This document shows positions 1-11,241 of a stretch of 64,000 nucleotides of DNA, piece after piece. The stretch comes from Actinomycetota bacterium (lineage in GTDB: Bacteria > Actinomycetota > Acidimicrobiia > Acidimicrobiales > RAAP-2), in assembly GCA_009699875.1 (NCBI GenBank), contig WLNI01000001.1, forward strand, positions 372,001 to 436,000, given 5' to 3'. The notes below the pieces were generated by a model, which saw only the letters and a list, made by a program, of their open reading frames with translations, searched no databases and had not been told where the DNA came from. Position 1 is the stretch's first letter. Each line of letters opens with the position of its first letter. The translations under genes and the position numbers were made by a program.

Positions 1-82
1 CCCAGGAGTCCGGCCATCAGATGGGTATCGCTGACGAGTGTGGACGCACTCATTGGCGTCGTCGTTTTGGTCTGAGGTGGAT

Positions 83-442
83 TCATCCTGGCGGCCACGT
101 CAGTGCTCGTCCTCCAAGGACGTGAAGATGGAGGTGCGGGACCGAATTCATCGCATCGGCGCCAACATTCATCACCAAACGATACCCACGATCTGGATTT
201 TCAATCCCTTCAAGTTCCGCCACACGCTGTGCCCCAAGGATTAACGCCCCCACGAGATCTGCGTCCTCCTCGGTCAACGTTCCAGCATTCTCGACATGGC
301 GACGAGGAACGACAAGAACATGGGTTGGGGCCTGTGGAGCAACGTCTCGAAAAGCAATCACGTCATCATTCTCGTAGATCACCTCAGAGGGGATTGTTCC
401 AGCAAGGATTCCGCAGAAAAGGCAGTCTTGTTCTTGGCTCAT
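83..442 (-). CDS. HIT family protein (histidine triad nucleotide hydrolase)
   Basis: N-terminal CLFCGILAGTIPSEVIYEND and C-terminal histidine triad HLHLHVLGG. Confidence 0.92.
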   Translation of the reverse strand: MSQEQDCLFCGILAGTIPSEVIYENDDVIAFRDVAPQAPTHVLVVPRRHVENAGTLTEEDADLVGALILGAQRVAELEGIENPDRGYRLVMNVGADAMNSVPHLHLHVLGGRALTWPPG

Positions 443-1188
443 GAACTCACCGTCTTTTTCTCAGTTGCCGAGGGCATTTCTGATTCCATAAAAGAGACCG
501 TACCCTCTCGCACTCCCCCGAGGAGAGCGCCTGCGCTCACTGCTGCGGTCTCGCCACGCAGGATTTGTGACGACAAGGTGACGTGGTGAAAATCTTTCCC
601 GAGTTCTCGTTCACTCCAGCCACCTTCTGGACCGATCAACACTGTGTGAGTGGATTGTAAAAGTGGCTGACCCCCAGGAACTGCGAGCGCTACGCAGGCG
701 TCGCCTTCCAAGGAATCAAGAGAAACGGGTCCTTCGAAGGTTGGCAGTCGAACCCTTCGTGACTGGCGACAGGCCTCATTCGCTATACGTTTCCATCTGT
801 TTATAGCCTTCTCGCCCTTACCCCCCTCCCATCGAACCGCCGCATGGTCGGACTCGAGAGCGACGATCCTGTCGATTCCGAGCTCGGTTAACTTCGCGAC
901 TGCCCACTCGCTTCGATCACCCTTCAGCGGAGCAAATCCTACGGTCAGTTGTGGAACACAGGCTTGTTCGAACTCAATCTCACCACAAGGAAGGAGGGAT
1001 CGCCCTTTCACGCTCGTCATCTGCCAGTGTCCGGAGCCGTCAACCACGACGACGTATTCATCGTCTCGCAAACGAAGAACAGAGAAGAGGTGATGCGCAT
1101 CATCATCAGAGATCTGGATGTTCTCAACAGTGTCGACAAAGATCTGGCTCGCAGCACTGGCTCGTTGCAGAAGGGCACTCTTTCCCAT
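439..1188 (-). CDS. rsmE: 16S rRNA (uracil1498-N3)-methyltransferase RsmE
   Basis: HHLFSVLRLRDDE near the N-terminus, KLTELGIDRIVAL, IGPEGGWSERE and SQILRGETA motifs; overlaps HIT gene by 4 bp. Confidence 0.9.
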   Translation of the reverse strand: MGKSALLQRASAASQIFVDTVENIQISDDDAHHLFSVLRLRDDEYVVVVDGSGHWQMTSVKGRSLLPCGEIEFEQACVPQLTVGFAPLKGDRSEWAVAKLTELGIDRIVALESDHAAVRWEGGKGEKAINRWKRIANEACRQSRRVRLPTFEGPVSLDSLEGDACVALAVPGGQPLLQSTHTVLIGPEGGWSERELGKDFHHVTLSSQILRGETAAVSAGALLGGVREGTVSFMESEMPSATEKKTVSS

Positions 1189-2310
1189 TTAAGAAAATGC
1201 TGAGCGAATCTTGCCCAGAATGCTCGAATGCTCTTCGGGGGGTTCGATGTGTTCGTCTCTGAGAGCAGCAAGCTCTCCGAGGAGTTCAACTTCTCGGTCC
1301 GAAAGGTCTGTGGGCGTCTCTATTTGGATGTGAATATAGAGGCTTCCTCGATTCCGCCCGTGAAGTTGCGGCACCCCTAAGCCCTTCAGGCGAAGGACAG
1401 CCCCCGATTGGGTGCCTGGCTTAATCGCTACCGCTTCTTGACCGTCCAACGTGTCCACGTCGAGCGACGTTCCTAACGCAGCCTGGGCGATTCCGATATG
1501 GACCATCGTATGAAGATCATCACCGTTGCGCTCGAATCGAGCATCCGCGGCCACGCCGATATGGACGAAGAGTGAGCCCGCTGGTCCTCCACGCGGTCCC
1601 GCGGCTCCCCGATCAGTTAAGCGAAGCGTGTTCCCATCTTCAACACCGGCGGGAATTTCAACGCTGAATGTTCTCTCTTCGGTGACCCTGCCGTCTCCTC
1701 GACACGCGTCGCATGGCGACGAAATACTTTGTCCCATTCCTCGACACCTCGAACACGGAGATGCGGTCACCATCTGCCCTAACAGTGACTGTCGCACCCG
1801 ACGAACTTCACCAGTTCCCTCGCATGCGGGGCACGGCGTCGCATGGGTTCCAGGGGCTGCTCCAGATGCTTCGCAGGTGTCGCACGGAACAGGGAGTTTG
1901 AGGGTGATGTCTTTGGTCACGCCAAAGGCAGCTTCAGCCAGATCAATGACGATTGACGTTTCTACGTCTTGGCCAGGAGTAGGCCCACGACGCCTTCCCT
2001 GCTGGGCACCCATCTGTGAGAAAAAGACATCGAAGAGGTCGCCGATCCCGCCGTTCGTGTCAAAGACCGATCCACCCATCGGGCCGTTTCGAGGGTCACC
2101 GTAGGCGTCGTAGCGAGCTCGGCGCTCGGGATCAGAGAGCACTTCATAGGCCGCTGAAATCTCTTTGAACCGAGCTTCAGCTTCGGGGTCAGGATTCGTA
2201 TCTGGATGGAGTTCTCGAGCAAGTCGACGGTACGACTTCTTAATTTCATCAGGACTCGCGCTTCTCTCGACTTCTAAGATCTCATAAAGATCTGACGTTG
2301 CATTAGCCAC
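1189..2310 (-). CDS. dnaJ: Chaperone protein DnaJ
   Basis: J domain ([33 protein letters not shown]), four CxxCxG-type zinc-binding repeats; GTG start at 2310 ([12 protein letters not shown]), so the ORF to 2565 is over-extended into hrcA. Confidence 0.93.
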   Translation of the reverse strand: MANATSDLYEILEVERSASPDEIKKSYRRLARELHPDTNPDPEAEARFKEISAAYEVLSDPERRARYDAYGDPRNGPMGGSVFDTNGGIGDLFDVFFSQMGAQQGRRRGPTPGQDVETSIVIDLAEAAFGVTKDITLKLPVPCDTCEASGAAPGTHATPCPACEGTGEVRRVRQSLLGQMVTASPCSRCRGMGQSISSPCDACRGDGRVTEERTFSVEIPAGVEDGNTLRLTDRGAAGPRGGPAGSLFVHIGVAADARFERNGDDLHTMVHIGIAQAALGTSLDVDTLDGQEAVAIKPGTQSGAVLRLKGLGVPQLHGRNRGSLYIHIQIETPTDLSDREVELLGELAALRDEHIEPPEEHSSILGKIRSAFS

Positions 2311-3400
2311 GCGTATCTCGCCCTGGAGACGCCGAGCGCTCTGCAGCGCCTCGATCAGCTTCAATTCGCTCGGAGAGTTGCCGCCCAACAACGTCGGCAG
2401 CAGCCATCGCTGCGGGGTAGTCCATACGCGTTGGCCCCAACAGCCCAACGGCGCCTGCTCGTTGGCCATCGACCTCAATGGGGGCGACGACAACGGCACA
2501 CGATGCCAACGACTCATAGCCATGTTCAGAGCCGATCGCCACCGAGAGTCCTCGTTCAATAACATCTCGAAGGAGTGACACCACGACCAGTTGTTGTTCC
2601 AAAATAGTCAGCACGCCTCGAACGGTTTCGATGGCATCGAAGGAGCCAGCGAGGCGAGAGGGGCCGCCGACATATACCGGCTCGTGATCACCTGGTTTTG
2701 CCGCTGCGCTCAGTGTGGTCTTGGCTAAAGCGCAGATACTGTCAACGTCACTGTTGCCACTCTTCGGGATGTCAGGCACGTGTGCGAGTGTGCTCCCAGA
2801 AAAGATGCGTTGCAGATGGGCGCTCGCATTCGACAAAGTCTCGTCGTCCATCTCAGTTGAAAACTCCAGTGGCCTATTTTCGACCGCACCATCAGAGAGG
2901 ACTGCGACAATGAGTGCACGTGTTGGCGAAAGACCGACGACCTGCACTGAGCGAATTGGAGCCTGCTCATGGCTCGGCCCGACAACGACTGCCGCGTGCG
3001 ACGTCAGATCGCTCAAAAGAGAAGATGTTCGCTCCAAGACGTCTTCGATGCCGCCTTGCACCCCAGTAAAGAAGTTTGAGACTTTTTCTCGTTGTTGAGG
3101 CCCGAGTTGCCCAGGGGTCGCCAGGTGGTCGACAAAGAAGCGGTACCCCTTATCTGTTGGGACTCGGCCCGCACTCGTGTGTGGCTGGACAAGATAGCCA
3201 TCTCGCTCAAGCGCAACCATTTCACTTCGAATAGTGGCTGGGGATACGGTGACACTTTGAGCGGCAGCCACGTGGCTAGATCCCACTGGCTGAGCGGTTC
3301 CAATGTACTCAGTGACAATCGCTTCTAAAATGGCAGCTTTCCGGGCATCGAGTTCGTCGCCCTTGCGAGCTGGTGCATGTGGAGTGGGTTCAGACGTCAT
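2303..3400 (-). CDS. hrcA: Heat-inducible transcription repressor HrcA
   Basis: HrcA N-terminal wHTH ([26 protein letters not shown]...[40 protein letters not shown]); start at MTSEP (3400) rather than 3415. Confidence 0.93.
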   Translation of the reverse strand: MTSEPTPHAPARKGDELDARKAAILEAIVTEYIGTAQPVGSSHVAAAQSVTVSPATIRSEMVALERDGYLVQPHTSAGRVPTDKGYRFFVDHLATPGQLGPQQREKVSNFFTGVQGGIEDVLERTSSLLSDLTSHAAVVVGPSHEQAPIRSVQVVGLSPTRALIVAVLSDGAVENRPLEFSTEMDDETLSNASAHLQRIFSGSTLAHVPDIPKSGNSDVDSICALAKTTLSAAAKPGDHEPVYVGGPSRLAGSFDAIETVRGVLTILEQQLVVVSLLRDVIERGLSVAIGSEHGYESLASCAVVVAPIEVDGQRAGAVGLLGPTRMDYPAAMAAADVVGRQLSERIEADRGAAERSASPGRDTRG

Positions 3401-3408
3401 AGTGGCTC

Positions 3409-3435
3409 TCAGCACTCCAGTCTAGTGAGTGCCAA
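3409..3435. promoter_or_regulatory. CIRCE operator (HrcA binding site)
   Basis: TCAGCACTC-N9-GAGTGCCAA, 8/9 match per arm to consensus TTAGCACTC-N9-GAGTGCTAA, immediately upstream of hrcA. Confidence 0.9.
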
Positions 3436-3727
3436 CAGTGGGCACCCGAAGGAGAAAACACGGGGGTTTTCCCTTTTTGACCACCAAATCATCCCACCAC
3501 TGCATCACCGGCTAGTGGCCGAAAACCTGCTGGGCACCGTGGCGTCTCTAGTTAATCCTAGGAGGCAAAGAGGTTCCGAGCAGGAGCGCCGATTTGGGGC
3601 TACTAGAAAGCAAGTCATTCGCAGAGGAGCGAGAGCCACTTCGATTGACAGAAGGAGCCAGGCCGCAAAATCGGCGTACCTTTGGGGTTCTTCTTCCGAG
3701 ATTAAATCCCGAAGGAATGAGACCCGA

Positions 3728-5695
3728 CTAGTCGCCCATCCTCAGGGCAGAGATAAAGGCTTCTTGGGGAACCTCGACCTGACCGAGGTTCTTCATTCGC
3801 TTCTTTCCTTCTTTCTGCTTCTCTAAGAGTTTGCGTTTTCTCGTGATGTCACCGCCATAACACTTAGCCAACACATCTTTTCGTTTGGCCTTGACGGTCT
3901 CACGTGAAATCACTCGACCACCAACGGCAGCCTGGATCGGTACATCAAACATCTGGCGGGGAATGAGCTCTTTTAATCGCTCCGACATGCGTCGACCATA
4001 AAAGTCAGCTTGGCTCTTATGCACAATGGTTGAGAAGGCATCCACGGGCGCATGGTTAATCAAGATATCGACGCGCACTAAATCAGAAGTTTGATAGCCC
4101 TTGGTCTCGTAGTCCAACGAGGCATACCCCTTTGTTCGGCTCTTCAGTTGGTCGAAAAAATCCAACACAACTTCGGCTAAGGGTATGTAATAGACAAGTT
4201 CAACCCGCTCGGGACTGAGGTAGTCCATCTTTTCCATCTCCGCCCGACGAGATTGACAGAGATCCATAATCGTCCCGGTGTATTCGGAAGGCGTGAGAAT
4301 CGTGGCGGTCAACATGGGCTCATCGATGTGATCAATTCGACTTGGCTCTGGCAACTCCGTGGGATTGTCAACGGTTATTTGTGTGCCATCCGTCAGGAAC
4401 GCTTCATAAACGACCGAAGGAGCGGTCGCGATCAAGGAGAGATTGAACTCCCTTTCTAAGCGCTCTTTCACGATCTCCATGTGAAGAAGACCGAGAAAGC
4501 CACATCGAAACCCAAAACCCAACGCATGGGAGGACTCCGGCTCGAAGGTCACTGACGAGTCATTGAGCTTCAACTTCTCTAAGGCGTCACGCAGATCAGG
4601 CAGTTCGTCTCCATCAATTGGATAGAGGCCACAGAACACCATGGGTTTTGGATCTAAGTACCCTTCGAGTGGTGCAGTTGCGCGCAGCGCTGTATCAGTG
4701 ACCGTTTCACCAGAGCGAGCTTCACCAACATCTTTGATCCCGGCAATTAAATACCCCACTTCTCCTGGGCCGAGTTCATCGGTAGGGAGTGGGACCGGTG
4801 TTCGCACGCCAAGCTCTTCAACATCATGAACGGCTTTTGCTTGCATGAACTCGAGGCGAGCTGAACTTCTCATGGTGCCGTTCATCACGCGCACCGAACT
4901 CACCACGCCGCGGTATTGGTCAAAACTCGAATCAAAAATCAGTGCTTGGAGCGGCGCGTCTCGATCACCAACGGGAGCGGGTACACGTTCGATGATTGCT
5001 CGGAGCAACTCTGCAACACCTTCTCCAGTTTTCGCCGAGATCGCTAGAATCTCATCGGCAGGGAGACCCAACACTTGTTCAATCTCTGCTGCACAGCGCT
5101 GAGGGTCTGCGGCGGGCAAGTCGATCTTGTTCAAGACCGCAAGAATTTCTAAATCGTTTTCAATCGCTTGGTAACAGTTCGCCAAGGTTTGCGCTTGAAT
5201 CCCTTGTGACGCGTCAACAAGCAACACTGCTCCCTCACACGCTGCCAAAGAGCGAGAGACTTCGTAGCCAAAGTCGACGTGACCCGGTGTATCAATAAGG
5301 TGCAGCACGTGGCCTTCGAAGTTCACCCGGACGTTTTGGGCCTTAATGGTGATTCCTCGCTCACGTTCGATATCCATAGAGTCCAAGTACTGCTCACGCA
5401 TGAGACGAGGATCGACCGCACCGGTGATCTCTAAGATCCGGTCCGAGAGGGTCGATTTTCCATGGTCAACGTGGCTAATGATTGAGAAATTTCGAATCAG
5501 CCCCGTCGCCACGGCTTCCTGGGGGTGGTGCGACACGATTCGTCCATCGTACCGGGGTGCTCGCCTCTTCTCGTCCCAGGATGTACCTCTCCCACCAGGT
5601 TTTCCCGCTCCACCTCCCTGAGCGGCATGGTTTTTAGGAGATTTCGCCTGCCTGCTATGCTGATCTTTCGTCTCACAGGACTCCTGTGCTGACAA
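3728..5695 (-). CDS. lepA: Elongation factor 4 (LepA)
   Basis: [49 protein letters not shown]-type GTPase motifs, LepA C-terminus ([22 protein letters not shown]); exact start uncertain. Confidence 0.95.
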   Translation of the reverse strand: MSAQESCETKDQHSRQAKSPKNHAAQGGGAGKPGGRGTSWDEKRRAPRYDGRIVSHHPQEAVATGLIRNFSIISHVDHGKSTLSDRILEITGAVDPRLMREQYLDSMDIERERGITIKAQNVRVNFEGHVLHLIDTPGHVDFGYEVSRSLAACEGAVLLVDASQGIQAQTLANCYQAIENDLEILAVLNKIDLPAADPQRCAAEIEQVLGLPADEILAISAKTGEGVAELLRAIIERVPAPVGDRDAPLQALIFDSSFDQYRGVVSSVRVMNGTMRSSARLEFMQAKAVHDVEELGVRTPVPLPTDELGPGEVGYLIAGIKDVGEARSGETVTDTALRATAPLEGYLDPKPMVFCGLYPIDGDELPDLRDALEKLKLNDSSVTFEPESSHALGFGFRCGFLGLLHMEIVKERLEREFNLSLIATAPSVVYEAFLTDGTQITVDNPTELPEPSRIDHIDEPMLTATILTPSEYTGTIMDLCQSRRAEMEKMDYLSPERVELVYYIPLAEVVLDFFDQLKSRTKGYASLDYETKGYQTSDLVRVDILINHAPVDAFSTIVHKSQADFYGRRMSERLKELIPRQMFDVPIQAAVGGRVISRETVKAKRKDVLAKCYGGDITRKRKLLEKQKEGKKRMKNLGQVEVPQEAFISALRMGD

Positions 5696-5730
5696 AAATT
5701 CAGAAGCCCCCGAGATACTTTGAGGACGTT

Positions 5731-6000
5731 GTGGCCAATATAAAAAGCCAGATCAAGCGAAACCGTCAAAACGAGAAGCACCGCATTGCCAATAAGGCCG
5801 TGCGATCTGAGCTCAAGTCCCGATCGAAGAGCGCTCTGAGCGCTGCGGAAAACAAGGACGACTCTGCCGAGGTGGCTTTACGCCTCGCCATCAAGCGACT
5901 TGATAAGGCAGCAGCGTCGGGTGTGATCCACAAGAATCAAGCAGCAAATCGTAAAAGCCGCCTGACTCGCCGGATCAACGCCATCAACGCCGACTCCTAA
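5731..6000 (+). CDS. rpsT: 30S ribosomal protein S20
   Basis: [30 protein letters not shown]...[21 protein letters not shown] start at 5731. Confidence 0.95.
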   Translation: MANIKSQIKRNRQNEKHRIANKAVRSELKSRSKSALSAAENKDDSAEVALRLAIKRLDKAAASGVIHKNQAANRKSRLTRRINAINADS

Positions 6001-6042
6001 GACTTCTCCTCGCCACCCCAAGATTTCTTTGGCGTGAGTTCC

Positions 6043-7044
6043 CTATCGTTTGTAGCTGCTTAAAAGTCGAGCCAGGCGAGCAACGAGAATCTCGATCACG
6101 ACTCGCTCGTCAAGTCCCGACATTCCTTTCAGGTCAAGATCGGCATCAGCAACGAGCCCGATTGCTCGTCGGATGCCATCAGTGTCGACTCGCCGAGAAA
6201 GATCAAGTGCTTTTTTCGCAGGGTACGCATTAATGCCGAGCAGTGTTGCTGCGTCATCTCCAGAACGGAGATCCGTGCCGTCAAGGCGAGCAACTCGAGA
6301 GAAGTGACCGTCAAGCGATGCGACAATCACGTGGCCTGATTCTCCTCCTGGCCCCATCATTCGATCAACAACTCCCAATGCAGAGGAAACGTTCCCGCTG
6401 TCAATGGCGTCCGTGAGATCAAAGATCGGCACTGAACCTTGCGACCCGAGAAATGGGGTCAGCATGGCTTCGTCAACGGTGACCCCCTCGCCATAGGCAG
6501 CGGCCAGGGTTTCTAAGAGACCGTTGAGTCTCCCGAGATCTTCTCCGAGATGGTCGAGGAGCATTTTTTGGGCGCTTGCGTTAAAGCGAACCGGTGCACT
6601 TCGCAGGTGATCAGTGACGTACGTCTTTCGCTCTCCGAATCGCCGAGCCGAGACGTCAAGAACGTCCCCATACTTCGTCACGGACTTGGCAAAGCCTCGT
6701 GGAAGTGCGCCGTGTCCGGCCACGATGACTAACACGGCGCCTGGAGGAGGTGGATCAAGTACTTCCAAAATTCGTTTTGACCCCGCTGTATCGAGACGAC
6801 CAGCGTCTCGAAGCACCACAATCCTGAGGTCTACTAAAAACGGTGGCGTCGTGAACGAGTCGATCACCGCACCAAGGTCGAGCTCTTCGTTGCCCGATCC
6901 CCCAACTTCCTCGACAACCAATGAAGGGTCTCGGTCGCCAAGGAGTTCTTCGAGGAGATCTCTCACTTCATTCGCCACGAGCGAGGGGTCATCTCCTGTA
7001 ATCAGATAGACCGGCTTTCCCGCTCGATTCCGAGCAGCCATCAC
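6043..7044 (-). CDS. holA: DNA polymerase III subunit delta
   Basis: PVYLITGDDPSLVANEVRDLLEELL N-terminus and HolA-like architecture; position next to rpsT is typical. Confidence 0.85.
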   Translation of the reverse strand: MMAARNRAGKPVYLITGDDPSLVANEVRDLLEELLGDRDPSLVVEEVGGSGNEELDLGAVIDSFTTPPFLVDLRIVVLRDAGRLDTAGSKRILEVLDPPPPGAVLVIVAGHGALPRGFAKSVTKYGDVLDVSARRFGERKTYVTDHLRSAPVRFNASAQKMLLDHLGEDLGRLNGLLETLAAAYGEGVTVDEAMLTPFLGSQGSVPIFDLTDAIDSGNVSSALGVVDRMMGPGGESGHVIVASLDGHFSRVARLDGTDLRSGDDAATLLGINAYPAKKALDLSRRVDTDGIRRAIGLVADADLDLKGMSGLDERVVIEILVARLARLLSSYKR

Positions 7045-7898
7045 GGAGCGCTCAACACGCGATCGATGGTGTTTCTGACCGCCACGGTTCCTGCAACATC
7101 ATGAACTCGCAGGACCCGGCACCCTCGAAGAATCCCAATGGCTGAGGCGGCCAGTGACGCCTCTTTGCGTTCGTGGACCTCGAGATCTAGCAAGACACCT
7201 AGACAGGTCTTGTTCGAGGAAGACAGCAAGAGCGGAAACCCAAGATCAGCGAGCTGCGCCGAGCTTCGCAAGAGATCAAGTGACTGTGCAGCATTTTTAC
7301 CGAGATCGAGTCCAGCATCGACGATGATTCGCTCTCGAGGAATCCCCGCTTCAAGGGCTTGGGTGGCCCGCTCGAGGAGAAACTCTCGAACCGAATCGAC
7401 GACGTCGTCATAGTGGGGGTTGGGGTCGGCGACTCGAGGGCGCAGGCGAATATGGGTGGCCACCACACTGGCTCCCGCTGCTGCCGCGACTCTGAGGTAG
7501 TCGGGATCACCAAAACCACTGATGTCATTGCCCACCACCGCACCGACTTGATACGAGGCTTCGGCGACCGATGCTCTCCACGTATCAACGGAGACCGGCA
7601 CGTCAAAACGAGCCGTAATAGCCTCTATGGCGCCAACGACTCGATCAAGTTCTTCGGCTTCAGAGACTTCTTCTCCCGGCCCGGCTTTGACTCCCCCAAC
7701 GTCGAGGAGGTCCGCTCCGGCATCGACGTGGTCACTGGCTTTTTCCAAGAACTTGTCGAGGGCGAAGTTGGCACCTTGGTCATAGAACGAATCAGGAGTC
7801 CGATTCAAAATTCCCATGACGAGTGCACGGGTAGCAATATCGAATTCGTGAGGCCCAAGTGCTACCTGGGATGCCGAGATAGACGACGTCAGTGCCAC
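7041..7898 (-). CDS. Dihydropteroate synthase-like protein (FolP2-like)
   Basis: MGILNRTPDSFYDQG DHPS signature; DVGGVKAGPG replaces the usual DIGGESTRPG. Confidence 0.8.
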   Translation of the reverse strand: MALTSSISASQVALGPHEFDIATRALVMGILNRTPDSFYDQGANFALDKFLEKASDHVDAGADLLDVGGVKAGPGEEVSEAEELDRVVGAIEAITARFDVPVSVDTWRASVAEASYQVGAVVGNDISGFGDPDYLRVAAAAGASVVATHIRLRPRVADPNPHYDDVVDSVREFLLERATQALEAGIPRERIIVDAGLDLGKNAAQSLDLLRSSAQLADLGFPLLLSSSNKTCLGVLLDLEVHERKEASLAASAIGILRGCRVLRVHDVAGTVAVRNTIDRVLSAP

Positions 7899-7901
7899 GA
7901 C

Positions 7902-8651
7902 TTAGAAGAGTCTCGTTGCAAGTGCCTTGCGATACGAGACCGCAAGGGGATTTGTCGGGCCCAAGGTCTCCAAGAGGTCGAGATACTCTTGACGAGCCTC
8001 TTCATCAGTACTGACCTTTTCTAGGAGTGCATCGAGCAGTGGTCCTACCTCTTGGCCTTGAACGTCGATGGCCTGTTCGGCTAATCGAGCTTCGGCCATG
8101 AGTGCGCGCGTCTCTGTCGTCTCAGGGATCTTGGCCAAGAGTTCGAGAGCTTCCCCTGGTCGATGTGTAGCAACAAGCACACCCGCGAGTGCCGCAATAA
8201 CGTTCGTGTTGCCAGGTTCGAGCCCCCATGCTTTTCGCAGCGACGTCTCGTCGCCGGCTGCGACCAAGAGATCGACTTCTGAAGGAGCGGGAGCAATGCG
8301 ATCGAGAAATTCTTCTATCTCAGCTGCTCCTTGTCCCCCGACAAACCCATCGATAACTTTGGTGTCTTTAATCCCAAAGACCGCAGGTATGGATTGGACT
8401 TGAAACATCTGAGCGATGGAGGGGTTGGCGTCCACGTCGACCTTGGCTAATTCAACAGTTCCTCCTCGAGCGGCGACCGCAGCTTCGAGCATCGGACCGA
8501 GGGTCTCACACGGGCCACACCACGTCGCCCAGAGGTCGACCACCACGGGGACGACCTTGGAGCGCTCAAGGACCTCTTGTTCAAAGGTGGCATCGGTGAC
8601 ATCGACCATATGGTGAGGATACCGGCCTTCGTGGCCCAGAGTCTCGCTCAA
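7902..8651 (-). CDS. Tetratricopeptide thioredoxin (YbbN/CnoX-like)
   Basis: Thioredoxin fold with WCGPC followed by TPR-like C-terminal region. Confidence 0.88.
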   Translation of the reverse strand: MSETLGHEGRYPHHMVDVTDATFEQEVLERSKVVPVVVDLWATWCGPCETLGPMLEAAVAARGGTVELAKVDVDANPSIAQMFQVQSIPAVFGIKDTKVIDGFVGGQGAAEIEEFLDRIAPAPSEVDLLVAAGDETSLRKAWGLEPGNTNVIAALAGVLVATHRPGEALELLAKIPETTETRALMAEARLAEQAIDVQGQEVGPLLDALLEKVSTDEEARQEYLDLLETLGPTNPLAVSYRKALATRLF

Positions 8652-8668
8652 AGCGATAGCGTCTCAAT

Positions 8669-9727
8669 ATGGCAAACGAGACCTCATCTCCTATTGGGAT
8701 CAACGTCGAATCCGTCTCGAAATGGATGGTCGACCACATTAAAGGGGCAACGGCCCCTTTCGACTTTGATCTCGTTGCAGGAGGCCGATCAAATCTCACC
8801 TATCGGGTCACCGATGCCAATGGCATGACGATGGCGCTTCGCCGACCGCCCGTCAGCCATGTTCTCCCCACCGCTCACGACATGGTTCGAGAGCACACCA
8901 TCCTCTCAGCCCTCGCCCCAAGTGGCGTACCCGTTCCCCAAACCATGGGACTCTGCGTTGATGAGGCAGTAAACGAGCGCCCCTTTTATCTGATGGAGTT
9001 TGTCGAAGGACACATCTTGCGTGACATGGCGACTGCAGAAACTGCATTTAGCGTTGAGCAACGATCTGCTATCGGACCAAATCTCGCAGCAACGTTGGCT
9101 CAGCTCCACCGAGTTGACGTCGATGAAGTTGGCTTGGGTGATTTGGCTCGGAGAGATGGCTACATCGAACGCCAACTGAAGCGTTGGCGAGGCCAGTACG
9201 AAAAGATGAAGGTTGAAGGCGTCGACCACGGCGGACTTGTTGAGGACGTCGGTGATGCCCTCGCCGCACAGATCCCTGCACAACAGCGCACCAGTGTCGT
9301 CCATGGTGACTATCGTCTCGACAACACCGTGCTTGGCGATGACGGACAAGTCCGGGCCATTCTCGACTGGGAGATCTGCACACTTGGCGATCCGCTCGCC
9401 GACGTCGGCCTCTTGATGGTCTACTGGGCTGAACCCGCCGACTCTTCGGTCGCCCTCCTCGGCCAAGCGCCAACTATGGCGCCTGGGTTTTCGACTCGTG
9501 CTGAGGTTCTTGATTCCTACGCCAACGCATCTGGTCTCGACCTAAGTAAGGTCGCCTATTACCAAGCGTTCGGGTACTGGAAGTTGGCCTGCATCTTGCA
9601 AGGGGTCTTCGCTCGTTATGCCGCAGGCGCAGGTGCGGGAGACACTGGAAGTGTTGATGCCTATCCAAAACACGTGGCGCTCTTGGCCGAAACCGCGGCA
9701 ACAACTCTCGCGACGGTGGGCCAATGA
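8669..9727 (+). CDS. Phosphotransferase (APH) family protein, ACAD10-N-like
   Basis: VHGDYRLDNTVLGDDGQVRAILDWEICTLGDPLADVG kinase-like motif. Confidence 0.88.
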   Translation: MANETSSPIGINVESVSKWMVDHIKGATAPFDFDLVAGGRSNLTYRVTDANGMTMALRRPPVSHVLPTAHDMVREHTILSALAPSGVPVPQTMGLCVDEAVNERPFYLMEFVEGHILRDMATAETAFSVEQRSAIGPNLAATLAQLHRVDVDEVGLGDLARRDGYIERQLKRWRGQYEKMKVEGVDHGGLVEDVGDALAAQIPAQQRTSVVHGDYRLDNTVLGDDGQVRAILDWEICTLGDPLADVGLLMVYWAEPADSSVALLGQAPTMAPGFSTRAEVLDSYANASGLDLSKVAYYQAFGYWKLACILQGVFARYAAGAGAGDTGSVDAYPKHVALLAETAATTLATVGQ

Positions 9728-10611
9728 GCCCAGCAGAGTCACAGAGTTTCTACGAACTCGTCAACGACGTCTCACTCCATGAGCCCGTGTTGGTGGTGGC
9801 ACTCGAAGGCTGGGTTGATGCTGGCCTTGGTGCGTCATCGGCTATGGCATCGCTGTTGGAGTCAAATCCCACTGAGTTGCTCGCCACGTTTGATGACGAT
9901 CGCCTCTTGGATCAACGAGCCCGCCGCCCAACTGCTCGCATTGTTGACGGCATCACCACTTCGTTGACCTGGCCTTCAATCGAAGTACGCGTTGGGGTTG
10001 ACCTTGTGGGCCGAGACGTCTGTTACCTCGTCGGGCCCGAGCCCGATATGTATTGGAATGGGTTCGTCGACGCCATCATTGATCTCGCTCGTCGATTGGA
10101 TGTTCGACTAGTCGTCGGCCTCGGCGCGTTCCCCGCCCCGGCTCCACACACACGTCCCGTTCGCCTGGCCGCCACCGCCCCAGAATCATCAGCGCGACTC
10201 TTAGAGCGAGTTGGTCAAGTCTCCGGAGAGTTAGAAGTTCCCGCCGGAATTTCTTCAGCCCTTGAAATGGGATTTGGAGAAAGCGGAATCGACATGGTGA
10301 CGCTGTGGGCTCGAGTGCCTCACTACGTAGCGGCGATGCCATTCCCCCAGGCTTCTGCCGCGCTCATTGAAGGTCTTGGCCAGATCGCAGAGCTTTCACT
10401 CGATGCGAGTCGTTTCGCAGCCGAGGCCGAGGCTTCTCGTGCACAGGTCGATGACTTGATCTCTTCGAATCCCGAGCATATGGCGATGGTTCGAGCGTTG
10501 GAGTCGACGTTAGACGCCACAGAAGGAAACACACTTGGAGTTGAAGAGCTCCCAACCGGTGACGAATTAGCTGCCGAACTCGAACAGTTTCTGCGTGGTG
10601 AAGACTCCTAA
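9724..10611 (+). CDS. PAC2 family protein
   Basis: [20 protein letters not shown] and family-typical length; 4-bp overlap with upstream gene. Confidence 0.82.
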   Translation: MSPAESQSFYELVNDVSLHEPVLVVALEGWVDAGLGASSAMASLLESNPTELLATFDDDRLLDQRARRPTARIVDGITTSLTWPSIEVRVGVDLVGRDVCYLVGPEPDMYWNGFVDAIIDLARRLDVRLVVGLGAFPAPAPHTRPVRLAATAPESSARLLERVGQVSGELEVPAGISSALEMGFGESGIDMVTLWARVPHYVAAMPFPQASAALIEGLGQIAELSLDASRFAAEAEASRAQVDDLISSNPEHMAMVRALESTLDATEGNTLGVEELPTGDELAAELEQFLRGEDS

Positions 10612-11223
10612 GGTTTCAGGCGTCTCTGTCTCCACACCCTCGTCGATCACCGTTTCACCCTCTTCATCAGCTCGCTCATCGCTTCCTGATTCTCCCGATC
10701 CAAGTTCAAGGCCGAGTTGATAGCCATCGAGATAGTGCGAGGCTTCGCCTTGTTGAGGGTGACGATTCGCGAGTTCATGAAAGTCACTGGAGTGATCAGG
10801 GAACCGAAGATGCGCGAGTTCATGGACAAGGACCGCGTCTAACACCCAGCCGGGGACGTGTCGGAGCCGATCGGAAATTCGGATTGACCCAGAGTCAGAT
10901 GAACACGACCCCCACCGACGTCGCTGCGTGGTGACAAAAGAAACAGAAGTTGGCACTCGCTCAAGTCGGTACTTTTTCGAGAGCGCCACTGCTCTCTCGA
11001 GAAGTTCAGGATCCGATGCTCGAAGGGCTGGACGTCGTTTTGAAGATCGCTCTATGAGCCAGGTCACCAGCTCCTCTTTTTCTTTCCCCTTGACGTGGGA
11101 GGGAAGAGCGACAATCAACGTCGTTCCTTCCCACCATGCCGTTGCCGTTTTTTTACGCTTGGTGCTCGTTCGGATCTCCATCTCGGGCGAGAATGCTGTC
11201 TCGTCCCGGTGTTCGACCTTCAT
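10567..11223 (-). CDS. YgjP/M48-type metal-dependent hydrolase
   Basis: [25 protein letters not shown] (HELAH zinc motif), RWGSCSS motif. Confidence 0.82.
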   Translation of the reverse strand: MKVEHRDETAFSPEMEIRTSTKRKKTATAWWEGTTLIVALPSHVKGKEKEELVTWLIERSSKRRPALRASDPELLERAVALSKKYRLERVPTSVSFVTTQRRRWGSCSSDSGSIRISDRLRHVPGWVLDAVLVHELAHLRFPDHSSDFHELANRHPQQGEASHYLDGYQLGLELGSGESGSDERADEEGETVIDEGVETETPETLGVFTTQKLFEFGS

Positions 11224-11241
11224 CGTTGAACTCTCACGGCG

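Noticed and set aside
1526-2104. 192-aa plus-strand ORF opposite dnaJ
   Set aside because: Antisense shadow of the conserved dnaJ frame; no recognisable domain.
3454-3478. Plus-strand intrinsic-terminator-like hairpin (GAAAAC-N6-GTTTTC-CCTTTTT)
   Set aside because: No plus-strand gene lies upstream to be terminated; kept only as part of the structured-gap observation.
3377-3826. 149-aa plus-strand ORF spanning the hrcA-lepA gap
   Set aside because: Overlaps the ends of two conserved genes and CIRCE; sequence lacks protein-like features, so treated as non-coding.
7359-8024. 221-aa plus-strand ORF opposite the folP-like and thioredoxin genes
   Set aside because: Antisense to two well-supported CDSs; no domain features.
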